This document shows, piece by piece, positions 1 through 8,995 of a DNA stretch of 20,693 nt. The first letter of the stretch is position 1. Each line of letters starts with the position of its first letter. Source of the DNA: Isoetes engelmannii (Eukaryota > Streptophyta > Lycopodiopsida > Isoetales > Isoetaceae). The notes below the pieces were generated by a model. That model ran no database searches. It was given only the letters and a program-made list of their open reading frames with translations, and was not told the origin of the DNA. Where the stretch lies: positions 1 to 20,693 of the forward strand of contig JAANSK020278824.1 of assembly GCA_011763485.2 (NCBI GenBank), read 5' to 3'. Position numbers and translations under genes: made by a program.

Positions 1-280
1 TCACCCATGGTGGCACGGTTGGGTTCTTACATTCTGCAGATCTCGGCCACCAGGGTCTCTCTTCTAGGACAGGGAATGTGATGGCCTGCTGTTAGGGTTT
101 TTCCTCCCACGTGGGGGTTTTTTCATCCCCGTAGTAGATGTGCATTGTACAGTTGCATTGTGTGCTTTTTGTTGTTGGATTTGGGTTTTGTATGCGCTAT
201 GTAAAAGCATGTACCGTCTCATAGGCCTTTGGCCTCCGTGGATGTTAAAAAATACTTCCTTCCTTCCTTCCTACCTTCTA
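1..280 (+). mobile_element. Probable LINE 3' tail ending in (TTCC)n
   Basis: The sequence has the look of a plant L1-type LINE 3' untranslated end. It is T- and G-rich, has a long TTTGTTGTTGGATTTGGG-like stretch, then a 'CTTTGGCCTCCGTGG' segment, then an A-rich stretch, and closes in a run of TTCC units at about 258-272. Many plant LINEs end in a short simple repeat like this. The 5' part lies outside the window and no reverse transcriptase is visible here. The call rests on general resemblance, not on a conserved domain. Confidence 0.4.
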
Positions 281-664
281 TCTTAAAATACAAAAATGGA
301 GGAAGATAAACAATAAAAAAACACACACAACCACACGATCTCTTATCTTGAATAAAATCAATGGCTACAGTGCACTCTAGAAATACTAATTAGTATCAAA
401 TACAACAACGAAATCATAGAAACACCATTTGAAAAAGCATATAAAAATTTAAAAGTAACCCCCTCTTATTATGCTAGATATTCTCTCTCCACCGACATTT
501 TTTGGTGCAGAAATCCTGGGGGTATTTTGGTAAATACGAAACATTTATGATGTATACAATCTCAATATATTGTATTTAAGGTGACCGAGGGCATTTTGAT
601 AATTCTAGAAAGAGTAGCCTAATTGTAGGGGCATTTTGGTGATTTTCCAATATTATATTCCTAT
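281..664. other. AT-rich intergenic stretch with three repeated GGGNATTTTG motifs
   Basis: No gene is visible. Between about 518 and 650 three related direct motifs occur: GGGGGTATTTTGGTAAAT, GAGGGCATTTTGATAATT and GGGGCATTTTGGTGATTTTCC. Read on the other strand they resemble the GGGAAAA...TACCC ends of plant Mutator-like miniature elements such as the one at 15850. This may be a decayed element, but I could not find a matching inverted partner. Confidence 0.3.
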
Positions 665-745
665 CTATGAGCATGTGCACGTGCATGCGCGTGTGCATTT
701 GTGTTCATGTGTGTGCATGTGCATGTGTATGCATGTGCATATTCA
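665..745. repeat. TG/CA-rich alternating purine-pyrimidine tract
   Basis: The stretch is dominated by irregular TGTGCATG, GCATGCGCGTG and TGCATGTG units, so purines and pyrimidines alternate over roughly 75 bases with few breaks. It is a degenerate microsatellite rather than an exact repeat. Long open frames across it on the minus strand are low-complexity (His-Thr/Ala-rich) and are not genes. Confidence 0.7.
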
Positions 746-2130
746 AATGAGGCACATAGGGCAAAATTGAGAATACATGCAGAATTGAGAGTATACACAC
801 ATCTACTTCCAGGGAACCAATTTTGCTATGTTGAAGAACTTCATAGATAGCATATTCTTGCTTGGTTACAGCTTGAGCATTCCGCCTAGTCTTTGCAATG
901 GAGTTTGTACTTTCCATCATTGTGTTCCAAGGATATTTTGTTCAAGGATATGATGGGTTCAAATCCTATCACGTAATAGATTGTGTATTCAATATTGTTA
1001 ATCACATGGTGGCATTCTCTTAGTTTTGATACTTAAAAACACATCTGCTTTGCTTGACTTTTTACAATCTCTTCTCATGGCTTTCAATTTTCGTGTTATC
1101 CTTGTGTGGCCCCGAAGGGGCCCAAATTTTTTTTTATATAGTACAAACCATTACATCTAACAATTCTAAATTAAATTCCCCCTAAAACCCCCTTTGATCA
1201 TATTCACACAGGGGATGACGTAGGGCAGCGAGAGCATATAACAGAATAGAGAAATCACAAAGAGCATAGGATTTGCAGGAAAATTCAACAGCTACACCCA
1301 GGCGCCTTTGCTCCGAAAAATATAAGAGCAAGGATGGAAAGTGAAAAGTGACGTAGAGACGCCCCCACAAAAAATGGAGAACTTTTACGCTCTATAAAAT
1401 GCTCATTATTTTTCAATAATTTGAAGGCGTGGTTTATTACGTTAAAGTAATAAACATGAGGGTGTAAATTATATCATAAGTACTTTACTTAAGCTGAAGC
1501 TTTAGTCGAACATGTAGTCTATTTTATTATATTCATCACTTGAAATAATGTTATAGCTTCTGTCAGCTTCCTCTAGTGTGCCTGCTTAGCAGAAAGGATC
1601 CTTCAGATTTGGCCGCCAGCTTTTGCAAAGGCCTTTAGTTAAATTCAATAAAAATGAAGGAATTCAGTAAACAACGCTTTTTCACCATTTCTTTTACAAG
1701 CAGTTGGACATTCCTTCAATCTTGAACCTCTTATCCTAAGATAAGGGCATTAGAGATGATTAACCAAGAAACATCCAACCTTTACTAGATGCAAATTTAG
1801 ACTCACCATGGTTTAGCTAAGCACCTAAAATAATGACCTTACTGTAAGCGCAGCTCTAATACTAAAGCTCATCATTGAGCTGCAATTAAATAATATGGGA
1901 GCTTCTATTCTGGCTAGGTCATACAACAATACACAAGACTTTTTTTTTAAGGATGGAGCATAAGATTTATTTTAAGGATGCATTAGAAGTATATGCTAAG
2001 ATAGTAATGCACACACTCTGAATATGAATTCCATTATAATGTACAAAGGGGTATATCCCACGAGCATCTGGTTGTATAAAAATATCACTCATCATATTCA
2101 CATTACCACTTCTCACTTCTGTATTTCCTT
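746..2130. other. Intergenic, no gene seen
   Basis: AT-rich sequence with no open frame showing a recognisable domain. It contains a perfect 6-bp-arm palindrome GGCCCC-GAA-GGGGCC at 1108-1122 followed by a short T run, and several A/T homopolymers. I see no tRNA, no splice-supported exon and no clear mobile-element ends. A decayed repeat is the most likely content. Confidence 0.4.
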
Positions 2131-2139
2131 CTCACTTCT

Positions 2140-2345
2140 CACTTTTGGGCATTTAGTCTAGTGGTAACAAACTAGTTCCTTAGCAATGTGGTCTTGAGTT
2201 CGAGACCACCTAGAATCGCAACTCGATACTGTTGGGGGTAAAGTCCCGACAGGCACAATGTAAGGTGGTTGGAGGCAGTGCCCAACCAAGCAATGTAGTG
2301 TGGTGTGAAGCCACATGTCCAGTTGGATACTGCCTAGTGGTGTGA
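2140..2345 (+). mobile_element. tRNA-derived SINE
   Basis: An internal RNA polymerase III promoter is visible. A box A match TAGTCTAGTGG lies at 2154-2164 and a box B match GTTCGAGAC at 2198-2206, 44 bases apart start to start, which is normal for a tRNA-derived promoter. A tRNA-unrelated body follows (GTAAAGTCCCGACAGG, then a repeated AATGTA-G-TGG motif). It is not a functional tRNA: I find no cloverleaf with a paired acceptor stem. Exact ends and target duplications are not clear, so the boundaries are approximate. Confidence 0.6.
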
Positions 2346-2997
2346 CGTTAAAATTGCTATCTATATATCTTCGACATGATATATTTCGTCAATCTTGCAC
2401 TTGCTTGCTTTAATAATAGGATTCTCTTATGCAGTTGCCATCTCTTGCTGCTCCCTTTAGATGGAATGTGCAAGTTGCTCCTTCGTAATGGAATGTGCAA
2501 GCATGATTATCAAAGTGTCTATGTAAGGCATAGAAGAGTAATGACAGAGTGCTAAGATATTTAACAGCCAACCATTGTGCCAATCAGAGAACATAAGCTG
2601 GTCCACTATTTCCAAATTGCCTCGTCCCATGCTAACATTGCGCATGAGCCTTATTAGAATCTATGGTTCTTTATTAGAATACAATCAGAAAAAATTTAGT
2701 TTCAACATGTTTGCTAAGTAGGTGCTATTTTACAATCTTTATATGTTGTGTTTCCTTGTCATATAGAATACAGAAGGTTGTACCGTGATGCTCATATCCT
2801 GAGCAAGATTTATCAGCCAAATGTTTTCTTGTGATCAGCATATATTTAACTCAACATCTATGTTAATTGGCTACTGCTACCCTATTAGGGTCCGAAAGCT
2901 TCTCTGTTTTCATGTGCTGAAAGAGCATGTTTATTCATCGTCAAACCATCACATATCTGAAATGATTCATGCTCGGCCTGCTTGATTTCTCCATGGA
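2346..2997. other. Intergenic, possible 3' flank of a minus-strand coding-like stretch
   Basis: No gene is seen. A minus-strand AATAAA motif lies at 2930-2935, about 65 bases past the stop codon of the coding-like stretch ending at 2998, so part of this region could be its 3' untranslated region. The rest is AT-rich and unremarkable. Confidence 0.3.
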
Positions 2998-3144
2998 TTA
3001 TGTTGAAGCACCTAAATTTTCTGCCTCCATTTGAATTTCAACAACAGAGTCAAATTTGTTAGCTTTGGCTCGCAAATATTGTGACGTCTCCTGCTCATAT
3101 ACGATGCTCCCATAGTACGCAAGTTGGAGATTCCCTCCCAGCTA
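2998..3144 (-). CDS. Unidentified coding-like stretch, possible terminal exon
   Basis: On the minus strand an open frame runs from about 3144 to a TAA stop at 2998-3000. Its composition is protein-like: charged, with YYGSIVYEQETSQYLRAK near the start and FDSVVEIQMEAENLG near the end. A splice acceptor-like CATAG sits just before it, and an AATAAA follows about 65 bases after the stop. I do not recognise the family. It could be the last exon of a host gene, but a neighbouring frame across 3110-3200 is also open, and the adjacent LTR fossil means it could be part of an old element. Treat as a hypothesis. Confidence 0.25.
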
Positions 3145-3469
3145 TGTCGTCCACTTGACGTGGAATCCTTGATAGTGAGCAAGGATCCAACATGGGAGGA
3201 ATGGACGTGTCATTCATCTCGTCTCCTTCGGGACCATCCTAGCATGCAGAAGCATACAACACGATAGCAAATAAGAACATACATATCCACCTTGAAGGGT
3301 GGCCATCACCATAACATCTATAGAATAATATAGCAATATAAATAACAATGGCAAATCCTACCCAAGGATCAGACTCAAGGTATGACTCATCGCAAATGAA
3401 TTTGGCTGGCATAGAACATGGTCATTGGATAGTCCACTCCATCTGCCCCCCCTCCTGTGCATACTTTGC

Positions 3470-4741
3470 AGATAGGTTGATAAGTCTTGGGGCGGGGCCG
3501 TAGCTTGCCGGAGGCATAGCCAAAGGGACTATTCCTGGGTTGCATATCCCCAGTCCCGATGAGACAAGAGGAATCACTCCCCTCTAGAGAATCCATGACA
3601 ATAGCAGGCAAGCTAGAGAGCCATTGCTCGTATAGGACTTCAACCTCATTGAAGGTGGCCTCACCACCCAAGAGGTGTCGAGCCCATAGCTTAGCCACAC
3701 GCAGTCCCAAGGTATTAGGCCTAGCTCACAACGTTCTCGCTAGGCCTTACACACCAGAGAGATCAACTGCTATTGGACAAGTCCTCCTTGTCAACCGGTC
3801 TAGCCCTGGCACCCACAACGCAGGCGGGCTCTTATGCACATACTGCATTAATTGAGAATTAATGAGGCTAATCTAGAATCATCTTCTACAAGGTTTGGGT
3901 CTCTACCCCCCCCCCCCCCTTCCCAATACACAGGAATGCGAATAGATCATCCATCATATCATCAAATGAATCAAAATAACAGAAATCATAAATCTATCCT
4001 AAGCATACATGGTTAGGATTCATTGTCAGTTCTTGACATCTAAGGATCGATTCGGGTCAAGAATGGCCAATGGGCTGATCTAACTGATCTACTAATCGAC
4101 AATGGGCAGGGGCACCTACCAGATCCTTTGCTGGCGGCCATTCCCCTGAAGGTTTCCATAGCAGTTGCTGGTCGATCCCAATGCTTGGGCGTAGATTATG
4201 AGGCTCCCAAAAGAGGGGCGCTTTAGGGTTGTGTCCCTTTTATAGAGGGGGTACTTTTTTGGGTACACCCTTTAGAGTAGACAATGAAGGATTAGGCCAT
4301 GGGGTTGCACCATGTGGCTATTAGCCTAGGGGTTGCATCCCCATGGGGTATCCTATGCTGACTAGGTGTACATGTAGTAGCGTGTGGCATGTACTGGTGG
4401 CTGGTGATGGGGCAATATAATATACGTATTTATACCAAATATTATCTATGAATGTAACATTCTCCCCATCTTGAATTGATGTTGTCCGCGGCATCATTGG
4501 TCTTCCCACCTTAAAGTCTATGTGATCCCTGCCATTGTGTAACCAATGGTTATCTAGCCATAGGGAATTACGGTAGGGGAATTTTGAAGGTGCACCTTTG
4601 ATCCTTTTGCCCAGCCTCCCCCTCCCTCCATCCTCCCTTTGCCCAGCCTCCCTCCCGCCTCAGCCATGTTTGCCTTACCGCTTTGCCCCTTTGCCCCTAC
4701 CCATACCCCTTTCCCGTTGCCCCTCCCCATGCCCCTTTGCG
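3470..4741 (-). repeat. Tandem unit copy A of the LTR fossil
   Basis: The left copy begins near GATAGGTTGATAAGTCTTGG and ends in a C-rich low-complexity block (CCTCCCTTTGCCCAGCC type). The same order of segments recurs in copy B. A run of more than ten C residues lies near 3907. The C-rich block gives long Gly/Lys-rich open frames on the minus strand, which I regard as composition artefacts. Confidence 0.8.
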
Positions 4742-6160
4742 GTTGATAGGTTGATAAGTCTTGGGGCGGGGCCATAGCCTGCCGGAGGCATAGCCAAAGG
4801 GACTATTCCTGGGTTGCATATCCCCAGTCCCGATGAGACAAGAGGAGATCACTCCCCTCTAGAGAATCCATGCCAATAGTAGGCGAGCTAGAGAGCCACT
4901 GCTCGTATAGGACTTCAACCTCATTGAAGGTGGCCTCACCACCCAAGAGGTGTCCAGCCCATACCTTAGCCACACGCAGTGCCAAGGTATTAGGCCTAGC
5001 TCACAACATTCCCGATAAGCCTTACACACCAGAGAGATCAACTGCTATTGGACAAGTCCTCCTTGTCAACCGGTCTAGCCCCCCCACCCACAGTGCAGGC
5101 GGGCTCTTATGCACAGACTGCATTAATTGAGAATTAGTGAGGCTAATCTAGAGTCATCTTCTACAAGGTTTGGGTCTCTACCCCCCCTTCCCAATACAGA
5201 GGAGTGCGAATAGATCATCCATCATATCATCAAATGAATCAAAATAACAGAAATCATAAATTTATCCTAAGCATACATGGTTAGGGTTCATTGGTCAGTT
5301 CTTGGCATCTAAGGATCGATTCGGGTCAAGAATGGCAAATGGGCTGATATACTAATCGACAATGAGCAGGGGCACCTACCAGATCCTTGGCTGGCGGCCA
5401 TTCCCCTGAAGGTTTCCATAGCAGTTGCTGGTCGAATGAAGCTTACAGCGATTGGGGCGACTCCTGGCGGATCCGAGGTTGATGGGCTGAGGGCGACTTC
5501 TTGTTGAGGGCAATTGCTCAGGCACAAGTCCCAATGCTTGGGCGTAGATTACGAGGCTCCCAAAAGATGGGCGCTTTAGGGTTATGTCCCTTTTATAGAG
5601 GGGGTACTTTTTTGGGTACACCCTTTAGAGTAGACAATGAAGGATTAGGCCATGGGGTTGCACCATGTGGCAATTAGCCTAGGGGTTGCATCCCCACGGG
5701 TATCCTATGCTGACTAGGTGTACATGTAGTAGCGTACGGCATGTACTGGTGGCTGGTGACGGGGCAATATAATATACGTATTTATACCAAATATTATCTA
5801 CGAATGTAACATTCTCCCCACCTTGAATTGATGTTGTCCGCAGCATCATTGGTCTTCCCACCTTGAAGCCTACGTGATCCCTGCCATTATGCAATCAATT
5901 ATTATTGGCTAATTCATTATTTTATTTAGATCATTTAATTAATTATATATATTTTTTTTCTGCAAATGGTTGTCTAGCCATAGGGAATTACGGTAGGGGA
6001 ATTTTGAAGGTGCACCTTTGATCCTTTTGCCCAGCCTCCCCCTCCTTCCATCCTCCCTTTGCCTAGCCTCCCTCCCGCCTCAGCCACGTTTGCCTTACCG
6101 CTTTGCCCCTTTGCCCCTACCCATACCCCTTTCCCTTTGCCCCTCACCATGCCCCTTTGC
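4742..6160 (-). repeat. Tandem unit copy B of the LTR fossil
   Basis: The right copy starts at the same GATAGGTTGATAAGTCTTGG segment as copy A and ends in the same C-rich block, followed by a C run near 6166. It differs from copy A in length at a few places, including an AT-rich segment at about 5895-5965. The junction near 4742 joins the C-rich end of one unit to the start of the next, as expected from unequal recombination or replication slippage between repeats. Confidence 0.8.
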
Positions 6161-7050
6161 ATACCCCCCCCCCCTTCCTCCACCTCCCTTCCTGTCTTCT
6201 CCCCTTCTTGGCAATCCTCCCCCCTTCTTTTCTCGGATCTCAAACTGTTATATTGCTGTATTTTTAGGTAGAAATTGGGAGAAAATAGCATGCGCGAATA
6301 AAAGTTATATGGATATAGCCTTTTCCCAATGATAAACTTCCCTTTTATTTTAGAGGAGCCCCAAATTGGCCCAAATGTCCCAACGTCAGGGATCTGACCC
6401 ACTTTAATCAAATGAAGCTTATCCACTAAAGTTTTTTATACATAGCTGAGATCTAGAGTACCAGTTATGGGCAAATACGACAAATGAATGGTACCACTAC
6501 TTTAAAAAATGCTCTTTTGAATTATTGTATGTTTGATGGTGGGGACCCCATAGGAAAATGAATATAATAAAAAAATTGTGGTTTTTTTGGGGGGGGGGGG
6601 TGGGGGGGGTGAGGGAAGGGGTGGAGTCTATGGTTCATTTGTTAAACATTGATGATAAGACTGCCAAAAACAAGTACTCTAACAATGGTATTCTTATTCA
6701 TTTCCCTTTGGATTGTCCTGACATTATTGATGGTAAACAATGTTAAACCATGTTATTAACATTCCCATTCTTTCTATCCTTAAGATGGATAACAGAACTT
6801 ATCAAAATTTGTGCACAAATAGCCACCATAGAAACAGTATGCTCACTCAAAAGATTTCTAGTATAGCAGGTTGCAGTGCCTATATTATGAAGTGGCATCC
6901 TATTTTTATTCCCAATGGAATCCCTCACTTCTCCTCAATGATCCCCATATGTGCCTTGCTATCCATTTTCCTCAACAGATGCAAAATACAGACTTCAATC
7001 ATTTTTCACTCAAGAAGCAAACAACAGGATTAACAGCAAAAAATACTAGC
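6161..7050. other. Intergenic with long homopolymer runs, no gene seen
   Basis: The region begins with a pyrimidine-rich stretch (C run near 6166, then CCTCCACCTCCCTTCC). It also carries a G-rich run near 6587-6620 broken by single T/A bases. The remainder is AT-rich. Open frames up to about 100 codons exist, but none shows a domain or credible splice context. Confidence 0.4.
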
Positions 7051-7054
7051 AGCA

Positions 7055-7160
7055 AATGGCTCCTTGGGAATCGAACCCAGGCATGTACACAGAGCCATAA
7101 CATCAAAATCATACATGACGCTCCAGAATCACAACTTGCTCAGGTTTAACAATCTCAAGT
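7055..7160 (-). mobile_element. Probable tRNA-related SINE fragment
   Basis: On the minus strand a strong box B-like GGGTTCGATTCCC lies at 7066-7078, followed by AAGGAGCCA, which resembles the T-arm and 3' acceptor side of a tRNA. Upstream, GAGCAAGTTG near 7130-7140 could be a decayed box A. The 5' acceptor half needed to pair with AAGGAGCC is not present, so this is not a working tRNA gene. A SINE or tRNA-like relic is most likely. Ends are approximate. Confidence 0.4.
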
Positions 7161-8960
7161 TTGGAGCTTTACTTTCCATTCTATAGGTCTTCTTAAGGTA
7201 GCACTTTCGATTATGCAAGCTATTAGAATAGAGACACAGAGGAAGGAGTGCTTAAAGCCCTTTATGTGCCTCAATTTACGAATGTAAGGAAAACTTAGGA
7301 TAGAAAGCAAAGGAAAACAAGAACGAACACAAATATGTGTTAATAAGAGCTCTAACAGATGGATTTATGAATATCATCTGCGTGTCTCAGACACATAGAA
7401 CTGCACACGATCTATAATTGGGCACCTGCAAGTAAGAGCTACACATCAATGATAAGCTAAAACCACATATGCAAAGTCAAATTCAAGCTCCGTCGAACAT
7501 ATCAGTGCTTGCTTGCAGAAGCCGCTCCACTCGCCACAACTCCTGTACAACGTAAAAAACAGAGAAGGGTGGCTGAGATTGGAAGCTCTAGGCTAGTTAA
7601 AGATAGAAAACAGTGAAATATAGATTTAGCTCATATAGATAGAGAAGTCAAAGATAGAAACATGTTTCGTATACAAGAATGACACTTTACATAACATTCT
7701 CATGTTGAAACACGACCGACGTGCAGAGGCGTGGAGGCAATGTTGACACATGAGAATGTCACCTAGGGTGGCATTTGAGGTAAAATGGTAGAATTTCATG
7801 TAAAAACTGAATGGAAAATCTACCTTGCATTCCTCAAAAGAATCCATGCCACGTGTGAAGACGTGATTGACCTAGAAGGCAGAATGTAATGTAAGTGGTG
7901 TTTACGAATAGAACAAATTATATAAAGAAAGATAGATATCTTCGAATGAGAAAAAGGTGGCCAATTCCTTATCAGGAGAGGCCGTATTTCATGCCCAGTT
8001 CAATCGGCTGGACCAGAAGAAATACAGACCAAGGTAAAATCGGGTTTTTTGAAGAATCCAGAAGTGCAAAAAGAAACGATTTTAAGAAACCAACAAAATG
8101 AAGTGTAAAGGCAAAAAATAGTTTTATATAGATATAGTAGTATATAAAGAAACTGTCTGGTAGAAGGATAAGCAACTGTGGAAAAAAGGGAAAGGCTTTG
8201 CAAAAGAGCCTGATAATATTCGAGGCCAAATAAAGATAAGATAAGCTCTAGCTTAATTCATTTGAATACATGTCTAGAGAAAATTTTTAGGAGAAGGGGA
8301 GGCCAACACTCTAGTCAAATCCTCAGAGCGTAAATACTGAGTAACAAATAGCAGCAAAAACTAGGCAATTCTGTCCTCATAATAGCAGCCAAAAAACTCT
8401 TCTGGTCATATGCAGACTAAAAAGAATGATTAAGCAAAAAGAGACGATTCCTTGAAATAAGTGCATAACAAAGTTCAAGAGGAAGAGTTAAGAGCTTTCC
8501 TAAACTATTTAGATCCAGCAACTCTGCCGGGAGAGAACAATCTCACAAAGAACAATCTATCATAGATCAAAGAACAATCCACCATAGGGCAAGAAACTCC
8601 ATTCGACACAAACTAGAAAAGTGGAGCAAACTGGCAAAGAAACCCTTCAAAAGAATTACCATCTAAAGCTAGCAACTTCTATTCCAAAGACTTAGCAACC
8701 TATCATACCTAAAGAAGTTACTAGTAAGTAACCTAGAGAAAAGGGAAAATAGGAAGACAAAAAACAACAAGAAGGAATGCTCCAACGAAAGGTCGATGAT
8801 AAAAGCCTAGAATCCCAAATATATATAGGCCACAAGAAGTCACATGAAGAATAGAAGGTCCAACAAAGGCACCCAAGAACGATGGTTCTATGTTGTCAAA
8901 AAACCATTGCATTGTTTATCTAATTGCTGAAAATCATGGAGTCCAATGATGTGGCTGTCA
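7161..8960. other. Intergenic downstream of the polyamine oxidase gene, no gene seen
   Basis: AT- and purine-rich sequence with no recognisable coding region on either strand. A short direct repeat of AAGAACAATC-type units occurs at about 8520-8585. I see no transposon ends. Confidence 0.4.
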
Positions 8961-8963
8961 ACT

Positions 8964-8969
8964 TTTATT
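8964..8969 (-). promoter_or_regulatory. Polyadenylation signal AATAAA of the polyamine oxidase gene
   Basis: The minus strand reads AATAAA about 27 bases after the TGA stop at 8996-8998. A canonical hexamer at this distance is plausible for a plant 3' untranslated region, although plant signals vary. Confidence 0.45.
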
Positions 8970-8995
8970 AGATACTTCAACGATCAATCTAGTAC

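Larger units (their letters stand above)
3470..6160 (-). mobile_element. Tandemly duplicated LTR-retrotransposon fossil, probably Ty3/Gypsy
   Basis: Two head-to-tail copies of one unit lie here, about 3470-4741 and 4742-6160, both read on the minus strand. Each holds a purine-rich tract (ATGGGGAGAA or GTGGGGAGAA type) followed at once by TGTTACA, the typical start of an LTR, at 4459 and 5811. The frame just before each purine tract reads like the tail of a Ty3/Gypsy pol gene. Downstream in each copy is a TATA-like CTATAAAAGGG about 210 bases into the LTR. I could not place the LTR 3' ends or a primer-binding site. There is no gag or full pol, so the element is a broken remnant. The copies are closely similar, so the duplication is younger than the insertion. 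The family call is tentative. Confidence 0.55.

Noticed and set aside
1108-1135. Hairpin GGCCCC-GAA-GGGGCC followed by T residues, like a bacterial intrinsic terminator
   Set aside because: The window is plant nuclear DNA, where such terminators do not operate, and no gene ends here. It is noted only as a short palindrome.
6018-6332. Proline-rich plus-strand open frames
   Set aside because: They are the opposite-strand reading of the same C-rich tract; composition, not selection, keeps them open.
5974-6426. A 150-codon minus-strand open frame across the C-rich block
   Set aside because: Its Gly/Lys-rich middle comes from low-complexity C-rich DNA inside the LTR fossil, and no domain is visible.
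7060-7135. A functional tRNA gene on the minus strand
   Set aside because: The T-arm is present, but the acceptor 5' half, D-arm and anticodon arm cannot be built.
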